Under the pieces are notes generated by a model. That model made no database searches and was not told the DNA's origin. It saw only the letters and a program-made list of their open reading frames with translations. The position numbers were made by a program, and so were the translations under genes. From contig NZ_JAJISP010000001.1 of assembly GCF_022132145.1 (NCBI RefSeq), positions 1 through 64,000 on the forward strand: 64,000 nt of DNA, given 5' to 3'. Numbering within the stretch: position 1 is the stretch's first letter; every line of letters starts with the position of its first letter. Origin of the DNA: Pseudomonas sp. MMS21 TM103 (GTDB lineage: Bacteria > Pseudomonadota > Gammaproteobacteria > Pseudomonadales > Pseudomonadaceae). Of this stretch, positions 17,168-25,652 are shown piece by piece.

Positions 17168-18973
17168 ATGACCCACGAATTCGACCTGCGCCTCGGCGCG
17201 CTAAAAGCCGCCTACCAGAACGGCAGCACCACCCCGCGCCAGCTGATCGCCGCCCTGCGCGAACAGGCCGCGACGCTCAACCCCGAGTTTCACCTGTTCA
17301 TCCACCTGCTCACGGCGGAAGAACTGGAACCCTACCTCGCCGCCCTCGACGGCAAGACGCCCGCCGAGCTGCCGCTGTACGGCGTGCCCTTCGCCATCAA
17401 GGACAACATCGACCTGGCCGGCATCCCCACCACCGCCGCCTGCCCGGCCTTCGCCTACACGCCTGAACGCAGCGCGACCCTGGTCGAGCAACTGCTTGCC
17501 CTCGGCGCCGTGCCGCTGGGCAAGACCAACCTCGACCAGTTCGCCACCGGCCTCAACGGCACCCGCTCGCCCTACGGCGAATGCCGCAACAGCGTGCACC
17601 CGGCCTACCCCTCCGGCGGCTCCAGCGCCGGTTCCTCGCTGGCCGTGGCGTTGGGGCTGGCCAGCTTCGCCCTGGGCACCGACACCGCCGGCAGCGGCCG
17701 GGTGCCGGCGGCACTGAACAACCTGATCGGCCTCAAAGCCACCAAAGGACTGCTTTCCACCGCCGGGGTGGTGCCGGCCTGCCGCACCCTGGATTGCGTG
17801 ACCTATTTCACCGCCAGCGCCGCCGAGGCCAGCCAGCTGCTGGCGCTGACCGCCAGCCTCGACCCGCGCGATGCCTACAGCCGCAGCAACCCGCAATGGA
17901 ACGATGGCTCAGCCTTCGGCAGCCCACGCCCGGGTTTCCGCTTCGGGGTGCCCAACCAGCTGGAATTCCTTGGCTGCGCCGAGAGCCCGGCGCTGTTCGC
18001 CGCCACTGTCGAACAGCTCAAGGCCCTGGGCGGCGAGGCCATCGAGATCGACTTCGCCCCCTTCCTCGAAGCCGCCCGCCTGCTCTATGAAGGGCCCTGG
18101 GTCGCCGAGCGCTACAGCGTCGCCGGTGAGCTGATCGAAGCCCAACCCGATGCGGTGCTGCCTGTGATCAAGGCGGTATTGGAAAAAGCGCCCGGCACCA
18201 CCGCCGTGCAACTGTTCCGCGCCCAGTACCGCCTGCAGGCACTGAAAGCCATCTGCGACCGCATCATGGGTGATCTCGACTGCGTACTGACCCCGGCCTA
18301 CCCGCGCCCGGTGACCCTCGCCGAACTGCACGCCGAGCCGGTCAAGCGCAATTCCGACCTGGGCTACTACACCAACTTCATGAACATGCTCGACTATGCC
18401 GCCGTCGCGGTGCCGGCCGGGTTCATGGCCAACGGCCTGCCCTGGGGCGTAACCCTGTTCGGCCGCGCCTTTACCGACCAGTACCTGCTCAGCCTGGCCG
18501 ATGGCCTGCAGCGCCAGCACCAACTGCCGCTGGCCAGCGAGCGTGCCCTGGCCCCGAACGCGCCGAGCAGCGCCGCGCGCAACGACCGCGCGCGCCTGGT
18601 GGTCTGCGGCGCCCACCTGGATGGCTTGCCGCTCAATTGGCAACTCAGGCAGCGCGGCGCCACCCTGGTCCAGGCCACCCAGAGTTCGCCGGACTACCAG
18701 CTGTACGCCCTGGCCGGCGGCCCGCCGTTTCGCCCCGGCATGCTGCGCGTGGCCGAGGGCGGCGTGGCCATCGCAGTGGAGGTCTGGGAGCTGCCGAGCA
18801 GCGAGCTGGGCTCCTTCCTCACCGGCATCCCGGCGCCCCTGGGCCTGGGCAAGGTGCAGCTGGCAGACGGCCAATGGCTGAGCGGGTTCATCTGCGAACC
18901 CTACGGCCTGCAAGGCGCCGAGGACATCAGCCACTTCGGCGGCTGGCGCGCCTATATGCAGAGCAAGCGATAA
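17168..18973 (+). CDS. atzF: Allophanate hydrolase
   Basis: A 601-aa enzyme that splits allophanate into ammonia and CO2, the last step of guanidine or urea breakdown by this route. The amidase-signature domain carries Lys78 (FAIKDNID), cis-Ser152 (GGSSAGSS) and nucleophile Ser176 (TDTAGSGR); the spacing matches characterised AtzF. The C-terminal third (from about residue 475) is the AtzF_C-type domain that extends the reaction. GAGGAAG precedes the ATG. It closes the riboswitch-controlled operon; no urease or urea amidolyase fusion is present. Confidence 0.93.
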   Translation: MTHEFDLRLGALKAAYQNGSTTPRQLIAALREQAATLNPEFHLFIHLLTAEELEPYLAALDGKTPAELPLYGVPFAIKDNIDLAGIPTTAACPAFAYTPERSATLVEQLLALGAVPLGKTNLDQFATGLNGTRSPYGECRNSVHPAYPSGGSSAGSSLAVALGLASFALGTDTAGSGRVPAALNNLIGLKATKGLLSTAGVVPACRTLDCVTYFTASAAEASQLLALTASLDPRDAYSRSNPQWNDGSAFGSPRPGFRFGVPNQLEFLGCAESPALFAATVEQLKALGGEAIEIDFAPFLEAARLLYEGPWVAERYSVAGELIEAQPDAVLPVIKAVLEKAPGTTAVQLFRAQYRLQALKAICDRIMGDLDCVLTPAYPRPVTLAELHAEPVKRNSDLGYYTNFMNMLDYAAVAVPAGFMANGLPWGVTLFGRAFTDQYLLSLADGLQRQHQLPLASERALAPNAPSSAARNDRARLVVCGAHLDGLPLNWQLRQRGATLVQATQSSPDYQLYALAGGPPFRPGMLRVAEGGVAIAVEVWELPSSELGSFLTGIPAPLGLGKVQLADGQWLSGFICEPYGLQGAEDISHFGGWRAYMQSKR

Positions 18974-19053
18974 CCCCGCTGCAGGAACCAACCGATGACG
19001 CCATGCCAATTGCGCGCTAGCATGGCGCCATCATTTCGCGAGCAGAACCTTGC

Positions 19054-20529
19054 ATGCCGTCCGTCCCCTCGACTACCAGTCAACGTCCGCTGCTCCTACT
19101 TCTCCTCGTATTGCTCGGCTGCGGCTTCCTCGCCACCTCGCTGGCCAGCTACTACGCCGCGCTCGACTCGGTCCGCGACAATATCGTCAACACCGAACTG
19201 CCGCTGACCTCGGATAACGTCTACTCCGAGATCCAGAAGGACCTGATCACGCCGGTGCTGATCTCCTCGATGATGGCCCGCGACACCTTCGTCCGCGACT
19301 GGGTGATGAGCGGCGAACAGGACGTCGCCCAGATGACCCGCTACCTGCGCGAGGTGCAGGAGCATTACGGCGCCGTCACCAGCTTCTTCGTCTCCGACCA
19401 GACCCTCACCTACTACCAGGCCAAGGGCGTGCTCAAGCACGTGGCCGCACAAGAGCCGCGTGACAGTTGGTACTTCCGCGTGCGCGACTTGTTGCAGGCA
19501 CCCTACGAAATCAATGTCGATGTCGACATGGCCAATGAGGATCGCCTGACCGTCTTCATCAACTACAAGGTCTTCGACTACGACAAGCGCTTTATCGGCG
19601 CCACCGGCGTCGGCCTGAACGTGGATGCGGTGGTCCAGCTGATCGATGATTACCAGGCGCGCTACGACCGCAGCGTGTACTTCGTCGACACCGACGGCCG
19701 CATCGTGTTGACCGGCGCCACGGGCGGGCCACTGGGCGCCAAGGTCGGCCAGGCGCTCAGTGAAGTGCCAGGGCTGGAAGAGCTCCAGGCGAAGCTGCCA
19801 CAGCCGCAAACCGGCGACTTCGAGTACCAGGAACAGGGCCGCGCGCACTTTCTCAACGTGCGCTTCATTCCCGAGCTGGACTGGTACCTGTTCGTCGACA
19901 AGCACGAAACCGGCGCCTTGGCCGGCATTCGCCAATCGTTGTACCTCAACCTGCTGATCTGCCTGGTGGTCACCGTCATCGTCCTGACCCTGGTCAGCCT
20001 TGCCATGCGGCGCTACCAGAAACGCATCGCCGCCCTGGCTACCACCGACCAACTCACCGAGTTGCTCAATCGCCGCGGCTTCGACCTGCTGGCCAACCAG
20101 GCGATCCAGGAAGCACGGCGCAATCCCAGCCCACTCTGCGCCCTGTTGCTCGACCTGGATAACTTCAAGAGCCTCAACGATAGCCACGGCCATCTGGCCG
20201 GTGACCAGGTGCTGCGCGGATTCGCCAACAATCTGCGCGACAACCTGCGCCAGTCCGACATCATCGGCCGCTGGGGCGGTGAGGAATTCATCCTCCTGCT
20301 CAAGGACACCTCGCTCGAGCAGGCGCGCCTGCTGGCCGAGAAAGTCCGCCGGCAGACCGAGCAAAGCGGCTTCGACTACCAAGGCGCCAGCCTGCAGATC
20401 ACCACCAGCATTGGCCTGGCCGAACTGCATGCCGATGACTCGCTGAACGAACTGCTCGCCCGGGCCGACCGCGCCTTGTACCGCGCCAAACAAGCCGGGC
20501 GTAACCGCACCTGCGAAGCCAGCACATGA
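19054..20529 (+). CDS. Diguanylate cyclase with periplasmic Cache-type sensor
   Basis: A 491-aa inner-membrane protein. A first helix (about 11-30) leads to a periplasmic dCache-like domain (about 35-285, with the FxxDxxGRIVLTG segment), then a second helix (about 291-315) and a GGDEF domain. The active site is intact (GRWGGEEF) and an RxxD inhibitory site (RQSD) lies five residues before it, so it should make c-di-GMP and be product-inhibited. It could feed the LapD system, but nothing in sequence links the two directly. Its stop overlaps the ATG of the CWC gene. Confidence 0.92.
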   Translation: MPSVPSTTSQRPLLLLLLVLLGCGFLATSLASYYAALDSVRDNIVNTELPLTSDNVYSEIQKDLITPVLISSMMARDTFVRDWVMSGEQDVAQMTRYLREVQEHYGAVTSFFVSDQTLTYYQAKGVLKHVAAQEPRDSWYFRVRDLLQAPYEINVDVDMANEDRLTVFINYKVFDYDKRFIGATGVGLNVDAVVQLIDDYQARYDRSVYFVDTDGRIVLTGATGGPLGAKVGQALSEVPGLEELQAKLPQPQTGDFEYQEQGRAHFLNVRFIPELDWYLFVDKHETGALAGIRQSLYLNLLICLVVTVIVLTLVSLAMRRYQKRIAALATTDQLTELLNRRGFDLLANQAIQEARRNPSPLCALLLDLDNFKSLNDSHGHLAGDQVLRGFANNLRDNLRQSDIIGRWGGEEFILLLKDTSLEQARLLAEKVRRQTEQSGFDYQGASLQITTSIGLAELHADDSLNELLARADRALYRAKQAGRNRTCEAST

Positions 20530-20738
20530 ATACCAGCCAGTGTCCGTGCTGCGGTCAGCGCAACCAGTGCGCCCAGGCCGAGTCCGCCACGCCCGTGAGC
20601 GAGTGCTGGTGTTTCGGCGCCGCTATCGACCCCGCGGTGCTCGACAGCCTGTCGCCCGAACAGCGCAACCGCGCCTGCCTGTGCCCGCGCTGCGCCCAGG
20701 GCTTGCCGCCGAGCACAACACCACCCGCCGCCGACTAG
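20526..20738 (+). CDS. Cysteine-rich CWC family protein
   Basis: A 70-aa protein with CPCCGQRNQC, then the defining CWC (ECWCFG) and a C-terminal CLCPRC pair, consistent with a small metal-binding (probably zinc) fold. Its ATG overlaps the diguanylate cyclase stop as ATGA, and the pseudouridine synthase starts two bases after its TAG. In Pseudomonas this small protein is commonly found immediately before an rsuA-like gene. Function is unknown. Confidence 0.85.
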   Translation: MNTSQCPCCGQRNQCAQAESATPVSECWCFGAAIDPAVLDSLSPEQRNRACLCPRCAQGLPPSTTPPAAD

Positions 20739-20740
20739 CC

Positions 20741-21442
20741 ATGCGCCTCGACCGTTTCCTCAGCAACCTGCCGCGCTTCAACCGCCAGGAGGTACGCCAA
20801 CTGCTCGCCAGTGGTCGAGTGCGCGTGGACGGCCAGGTCAGGCGCGACAGCTGCGACGAAGTGCGCGTCTTCAGCCGCGTCGAACTGGATGACGAGGTGC
20901 TGCAGGCCGGCAAAGCCGCACGCTACTTCATGCTGCACAAACCGCCTGGCGTGGTCAGCGCCACCGAACATCCCGAGCACCGTACCGTACTCGACCTGCT
21001 CGACGAGCCGGACAAGCATGAGCTGCACCTGGCCGGCCGCCTCGATCTCAACACCAGTGGCCTGCTGCTGCTCACCAACGACGGCCAATGGTCGCGCCGG
21101 GTAACCGCGCCGACCGGCAAACAACCCAAGGTCTATCTGGTCGATACCGAAGACCCGATCGACCCGGCCTGCATCGAGGTCTTTGCCCGCGGCCTGTACT
21201 TTAGCTTCGAGGATCTGCTCACCCAGCCCGCCGAATTGCAGATCCTCGCCCCGCGCCAGGCCCGCCTGACCCTCTACGAAGGTCGCTACCATCAGGTCAA
21301 GCGCATGTTCGGCCACTTCCAGAACAAGGTCGTCGCCTTGCACCGCCTGAGCGTGGGCACGATCCTGCTCGATGAACGCCTCAGCCCCGGTCAGTACCGC
21401 GCCCTGACGGCCGAAGAAATCGCCAGTTTCGCCAGCCACTGA
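20741..21442 (+). CDS. RsuA-family 16S rRNA pseudouridine synthase
   Basis: A 233-aa enzyme: N-terminal S4 RNA-binding domain (RLDRFLSNLPRFNRQEVRQL) followed by the pseudouridine synthase core with the catalytic Asp in AGRLDLNTSGLLLL and the closing KRMFGHFQNKVVALHR motif. RsuA-type enzymes modify U516 of 16S rRNA. The length matches RsuA. The ATG at 20741 comes two bases after the CWC stop; the frame is open further upstream only as a shadow of that gene. RluE/RluF relatives are less likely given the size. Confidence 0.88.
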   Translation: MRLDRFLSNLPRFNRQEVRQLLASGRVRVDGQVRRDSCDEVRVFSRVELDDEVLQAGKAARYFMLHKPPGVVSATEHPEHRTVLDLLDEPDKHELHLAGRLDLNTSGLLLLTNDGQWSRRVTAPTGKQPKVYLVDTEDPIDPACIEVFARGLYFSFEDLLTQPAELQILAPRQARLTLYEGRYHQVKRMFGHFQNKVVALHRLSVGTILLDERLSPGQYRALTAEEIASFASH

Positions 21443-21843
21443 CGCCAATTTCGCCATTAGTCACACCCTTAGCAAGCTAACCGATAAACGGTAGTCCGCT
21501 AACCAAATAAAGCCTTGCCAGCATCAGGGGCCACTGCTTAAATCCCCCCATAAGGTCTTGATGTGACCAGCCAGTCACGGACAGCCATCTAAGCGTTCCA
21601 TCGGTTACTTGCGCTCTGCGCGAAAGGGTTCCTGCCTGGTAACACGACATCTCTCCAGCCCCGTGCTAAGGCTGGTGCGGATGCTCTATTTCAGCCCTTA
21701 CCGATTGAAAAATAATTCTTATAAAAACCTCCAGCCTGACATTCGCTTGTCATGTCCAGGCGCTTTGCTATCTGTCCTACTTGCCCGGTAATCGGCCCCG
21801 CCCCGCCGCTTGCCAAGTACATTTTTGCGCCTGGAGAAACAAC
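21443..21843. other. Intergenic region upstream of phaG
   Basis: A 401-bp stretch without a convincing ORF or RNA. The part nearest phaG is AT-rich (for example GAAAAATAATTCTTATAAAA around 21708-21727), unlike the rest of the window, and probably holds the phaG promoter. I could not fit a confident sigma-70 or sigma-54 pair. Confidence 0.4.
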
Positions 21844-22728
21844 ATGCAGCCAACCATCGCTGTCGTCGACATACACGGAACTTACAAGGTTCACACCGAG
21901 TTTTACTCCAGCCCCAGCGCCCGCAAGACCATCATCCTGGTCAACGGGTCACTGTCGACCACTGCCGCATTCGCGCAGACGGTCAAATACCTCAACACCC
22001 AATTCAATGTGGTGCTCTACGATCAGCCCTACTCCGGCCAATCGAAGCCGCACAACATCCACAACCAGCCGCTGACCAAGGAAGATGAAGCGCACATCCT
22101 CCTGGAGCTGATCGAGCACTTCAAAGCCGACTACCTGCAGTCGTTCTCCTGGGGTGGCGTCGCCGCCATGCTGGCCCTGGCGCAACGTCCGCCGCGCATC
22201 GAAAAAGCCGTGATCGCCTCGTTCTCGCCGCTGATCAATGCGCCGATGCTCGACTACCTGCAAAAAGGCATGGCCACACTGCAGGCCGTGGATGGCGTAG
22301 GTCTTGGCCACCTGGTCAACAACACCATCGGCAAGCACCTGCCGTCGCTGTTCAAGCGCTTCAACCATCGCCACATCAGCAGCCTGGACGATCACGAATA
22401 CCGCCAGATGCACGCCCATATCGACCAGGTCGTGCACCTGGAAACCCATTGCGAGATGGAATGCCTGGCCGGCATCGACATTCCCGTGCTGTTCGTCAAT
22501 GGCGAGCACGACGAATACACCTCGGCACAAGACGTGCGCGTATTCGCCGAGCACCTCAATGATTGCAAATTCGCCATCATCGACAATGCCGGGCACTTCC
22601 TCGACATGGAACACAAGGCCGCCTGGCAGCAAAGCAGCGAAGTACTGCTGAGCTTCCTGCAGAGTCAACCGCAGCGCCAAACCGGCTACCGCGCGCCGCT
22701 CGACATGCAGCATGCGCTGGCCGTATGA
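21844..22728 (+). CDS. phaG: PhaG-type 3-hydroxyacyl-ACP acyltransferase/thioesterase
   Basis: A 294-aa alpha/beta hydrolase that closely resembles P. putida PhaG over its whole length: TIILVNGSLSTTAAFAQTV, NVVLYDQPYSGQSKPHN, HLPSLFKRFNHRHISSLD. The nucleophile is Ser102 in SFSWGG; the acid lies in NGEHDEYTS and the His in AGHFLDME. PhaG links fatty acid synthesis to medium-chain polyhydroxyalkanoate by releasing or transferring 3-hydroxyacyl groups from ACP. RhlA, which makes the rhamnolipid lipid part, is a close relative and the main alternative; no rhlB is adjacent. GGAG lies about 9 bases before the ATG at 21844. Confidence 0.88.
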   Translation: MQPTIAVVDIHGTYKVHTEFYSSPSARKTIILVNGSLSTTAAFAQTVKYLNTQFNVVLYDQPYSGQSKPHNIHNQPLTKEDEAHILLELIEHFKADYLQSFSWGGVAAMLALAQRPPRIEKAVIASFSPLINAPMLDYLQKGMATLQAVDGVGLGHLVNNTIGKHLPSLFKRFNHRHISSLDDHEYRQMHAHIDQVVHLETHCEMECLAGIDIPVLFVNGEHDEYTSAQDVRVFAEHLNDCKFAIIDNAGHFLDMEHKAAWQQSSEVLLSFLQSQPQRQTGYRAPLDMQHALAV

Positions 22729-22822
22729 ACCACACCCAGGCCCGTCCGCATCGAGCCGCAGTAAAAATGACTCGATGCGGACTTCATTTCAGCCGCGACT
22801 TCCGGTATAAAGGCTCCCCCAA

Positions 22823-22896
22823 GCGGGCGTCGTATAATGGCATTACTCCAGCTTCCCAAGCTGATAACGAGGGTTCGATTCCCTTCGCCCGCTCCA
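22823..22896 (+). tRNA. tRNA-Gly (anticodon CCC)
   Basis: A 74-nt tRNA with acceptor stem GCGGGCG/CGCCCGC, T arm GAGGG-TTCGATT-CCCTT and encoded CCA. The anticodon loop is TTCCCAA, giving anticodon CCC. The 3' 24 bases are the left attachment site of a genomic island. Confidence 0.95.
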
Positions 22897-22909
22897 GATT
22901 GTTCAAGCT

Positions 22910-22936
22910 AAAGCCCTGTACTGACGGGGCTTTTTC
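22910..22936 (+). terminator. Terminator downstream of tRNA-Gly
   Basis: AAGCCC (22911-22916) pairs with GGGCTT (22927-22932) around a short loop and is followed by a T-run. It overlaps the start of the 36-bp direct repeat described below. Confidence 0.8.
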
Positions 22937-22961
22937 GTTTCTGCGATGTGCTGCTGGCGAA
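22926..22961. repeat. 36-bp direct repeat, copy 1
   Basis: Starts GGGGCTTTTTCGTTTCTGCG and ends CTGCTGGCGAA. It recurs at 23345-23380 with one mismatch (G at 22948, T at 23367). Both copies flank the Gly-rich ORF and the integrase remnant. Confidence 0.9.
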
Positions 22962-23006
22962 ACGCGCTAACCCAACGCCTAGCCACCCGACTTCGAAGGG
23001 GCTGCA

Positions 23007-23138
23007 TTACCCCGACTTCCCCGTTGTACCCGGCCAGTTCCCACCCGGCCCAGGGTGACTCGATGGGCCTCGCCCACCTGAACGCTTGCCCTTAGCGCCA
23101 CCACCCCCATCTTTTGCACCGCTGCTACCTTTAGCCAT
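23007..23138 (-). CDS. 43-aa glycine-rich small protein in the island
   Basis: A short ORF starting MAKGSSGAKDGGGGAKG and ending NWPGTTGKSG. Its ATG at 23138 has AAGGA seven bases upstream (GAAGGACGCAGTC), which makes translation plausible. I recall similar tiny Gly-rich proteins with an NWPSTTG-like ending near integrases in Pseudomonas islands, but I cannot verify this here. It lies between the integrase remnant and the tRNA, on the strand opposite to the tRNA. No function can be assigned. Confidence 0.5.
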   Translation of the reverse strand: MAKGSSGAKDGGGGAKGKRSGGRGPSSHPGPGGNWPGTTGKSG

Positions 23139-23179
23139 GACTGCGTCCTTCACTTTCTGTGGTGCCACTACGCACACAC

Positions 23180-23344
23180 TCAACCTTCTATATAGAGTCC
23201 AGGCGGAAACGGCCTTGAACTCCGACTGTCAGGACGAAATCTGGAGCCAGCCAGCGGCCCTAACCTGATCGCAGCATTCAGATGCTCGGGGGCGAGGTGC
23301 GCATAGCGCAGCGTCATACTCAGCGAGGCATGACCCAGGGAAAG
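23180..23344 (-). pseudogene. Tyrosine recombinase (phage integrase) C-terminal remnant
   Basis: The frame encodes LGHASLSMTLRYAHLAPEHL, the C-terminal catalytic segment of tyrosine recombinases (LGH...T..YAHL with the nucleophile Tyr in RYAHL). Everything upstream of the LGH motif is missing; homology stops exactly where copy 2 of the 36-bp repeat begins. The tail beyond AAIRLGPLAG looks like normal integrase C-terminal extension. This is the only mobility gene trace in the island. Confidence 0.75.
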
Positions 23345-23380
23345 GGGGCTTTTTCGTTTCTGCGATTTGCTGCTGGCGAA
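23345..23380. repeat. 36-bp direct repeat, copy 2
   Basis: One mismatch to copy 1 (22926-22961). It abuts the truncation point of the integrase remnant, which suggests the repeat arose in the rearrangement that removed most of the integrase gene. The rest of 23381-23501 shows no gene. Confidence 0.9.
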
Positions 23381-23501
23381 TAAGTGTCGAAACGGGAGGT
23401 TCAAAAGCCCGCCCGACGGGAGGCTAGATGCCAGTTGAAGCATGAAGACAGAGATAAATTGTTGTAACAATGCCGGTAATCCCCCTGCTAGAGCCGCAGG
23501 G

Positions 23502-25646
23502 CTACATCTCGGCAATCGCCCACTTCATAATATTCCGCTCAAACGGGGACAGCGGCATCCTATCCAGACGGCTCGCCAAGTGCCGCAACTTGTTCAGTAG
23601 CTCATTCAGGTTATCAGATGGAAAAATAGAATTTTTAATCCGCATCGAGACCTGCGTGGGAATCCCATATTCGTCCAGCGCCGTCAGTAAGGGGTCGTGG
23701 AAAAGGTTCTCCATCTGCTCAGAAAAGAAACTGAAGTCTCCTGGCTCAATGTTGCGTTGGGTGAAAACATCCGCCTGGATCTTGCTGATAGCCATGAAAT
23801 CGCGAGGAAGTCGGTAGCACAAAACATTACGGATAAACTTGAGCCGGAGGTTGATGGCTTCGCTCGCAGTGGTGCCCGCTCGGTTAGTGTCGATCGCGTT
23901 CTGCAGATACGCCGAGAAATTTTTCTCCATTCGGACGGAATTGATATGAAAGGCGAGCTGAGGGCCTGAGATGATTCCATAATCCATTAGCTTGGTTTGA
24001 AGGTGATCACAGACCAGGGTACACACGTATTCGAGCTGGTTTTGTTCGGGGTTTCCTTTCCAGGTGAGCATCCGCCAACTCACTGCCAGGTTTCTGATGA
24101 TTGATTCGGCGATCTCTATCTGCCGGTCAACCGGGATATGCCGATTTTCGATGAGGGTGGCTGTTGACAGCAACGGTGTGGCGTACGCTCTGTCCAGCCG
24201 TTGGCGGGAGATCTCCGTGAGGTACTCCGGCTCTAGCTTCATCAAAAGCCCCATAGGCGAGTCTTCGTTCTGTAGTCCGATCGGGTAGTCCACGGTGAGA
24301 TCTTTTTCTGCCGGCGGCGCCTCAAGCATATAAACCTTGCCGATAAAGTAGCGATTCATTCGACCTGCGCGGCCAGATATATTCTTGAAGGTGAAGAAAT
24401 CGAACGGAGTATTACTAACCCTACGGTCATATATGATGACGGTTTCTGCCGAGGTATTGACCCCTTCTATCATCGTAGATGTGCAAATGATGTGCTTGAT
24501 CGTGCCCTCGTTGAAGAGCTTCACAAAATACTGCTGCAGAGCCCTAGGTACGCCGCCATGGTGAATGGCGATTCCGAGCGATATGGCCTTGGCGACGTTC
24601 CATTGTGGGTGGTACTCCTTCGCGATCCACTCAGCAATATCTTGGGTCTGCGCGAGCGGCGAAAACCCGCCTCTCTCGATAAGTATCTGTGCGATTTTGT
24701 TCGCGCTTGCCGGCGACTGAGAATAGATGAGGGTAGGGGTAGTAATTTTTCGGCAGAGCTCTAAAAGCTTGTCCTTGCGCGCATCTCCGTTGGTTGGCAG
24801 ATTGAAATGCTCAACATCAACAGCCACTGTCGAAAAATTCGAGGGGATGAAATTGTACTCGTAAGCGTCGAGACCGTGAATGTTTTGGATATGAGGGCCG
24901 AGTAAGTAGAACTGCGCCCCTTGTCTCGCCAGCTTGTGGAAAGCCAGACTCAAATCAATCGCACGGCTGCCAGCCTCCGAGTCGCTGGACAGGTCAAGCT
25001 TGTAGAATTCATCGACAACGAAAAAACCGACGTCCTGTAGATCGTCACGCTGGAGGACTCTCTCCTGGGTCAGCAGATAGACGTTCACGCGTGCGGCGTC
25101 GGCTTCCTGTGTCGGATGCGTGATGACGTTACATCTCTGTTTGAAACGCTTGACTAGACGTCGTCGCGTTTCGTCGATTAAGGCAATGGTTGGAACGATG
25201 ACCACGACCTTATGAAATTTTTCCTGGGCCAGAATGGCGTCTATCACCAGGCTTTTGCCGACGCTTGTGGATGCACTCAGCACGACGTTACGTCCTTGCA
25301 TTAGCAAGCTGAACACATGAGCCTGGAGTCGGTGAAAGACCATGCCTGCTTCAACTCCATCCACCCGATGCACCTCGTAGGCCAGGCGATCTGAAATCGA
25401 TATTTCATCGAGGTAAGGAGTGATGTAAGGGAATAGCCCCACCGCACGGATCATGCTCAGCAGCAGGGATTGCTCAACTTCATCAAACAAGGCGAATTTA
25501 TCGAGCGCACGGATGACGAGGTCTCGCCCTTCCCACTCTGGGTTCCCCCGGTTCACGGCAACGCTGATAGCTTGGAGAAGCTCGATCCTTGAACTTGAAT
25601 CTTCACCGAGCTGTTCGAGTCGCTCCTTAACTACTTCATATCTCAT
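23502..25646 (-). CDS. Ski2-like DEAD-box helicase, probable defence component
   Basis: A 714-aa superfamily 2 helicase. Walker A is ASTSVGKS (Lys131), motif II reads VVDEFYKL (a DEFY variant at 212-215), motif Ia is VVVIVPTIALIDE, and motif VI NISGRAGRMNR is typical of the Ski2-like group. About 100 residues precede the helicase core and about 270 follow it without a fold I recognise. It starts 6 bp after the nuclease stop, so the two form one operon. HamB (Hachiman) and AbpB are helicases of similar type, but they pair with a shorter DUF1837 nuclease. Restriction or repair of host DNA is an alternative role. Confidence 0.85.
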   Translation of the reverse strand: MRYEVVKERLEQLGEDSSSRIELLQAISVAVNRGNPEWEGRDLVIRALDKFALFDEVEQSLLLSMIRAVGLFPYITPYLDEISISDRLAYEVHRVDGVEAGMVFHRLQAHVFSLLMQGRNVVLSASTSVGKSLVIDAILAQEKFHKVVVIVPTIALIDETRRRLVKRFKQRCNVITHPTQEADAARVNVYLLTQERVLQRDDLQDVGFFVVDEFYKLDLSSDSEAGSRAIDLSLAFHKLARQGAQFYLLGPHIQNIHGLDAYEYNFIPSNFSTVAVDVEHFNLPTNGDARKDKLLELCRKITTPTLIYSQSPASANKIAQILIERGGFSPLAQTQDIAEWIAKEYHPQWNVAKAISLGIAIHHGGVPRALQQYFVKLFNEGTIKHIICTSTMIEGVNTSAETVIIYDRRVSNTPFDFFTFKNISGRAGRMNRYFIGKVYMLEAPPAEKDLTVDYPIGLQNEDSPMGLLMKLEPEYLTEISRQRLDRAYATPLLSTATLIENRHIPVDRQIEIAESIIRNLAVSWRMLTWKGNPEQNQLEYVCTLVCDHLQTKLMDYGIISGPQLAFHINSVRMEKNFSAYLQNAIDTNRAGTTASEAINLRLKFIRNVLCYRLPRDFMAISKIQADVFTQRNIEPGDFSFFSEQMENLFHDPLLTALDEYGIPTQVSMRIKNSIFPSDNLNELLNKLRHLASRLDRMPLSPFERNIMKWAIAEM

Positions 25647-25652
25647 GTCAGC

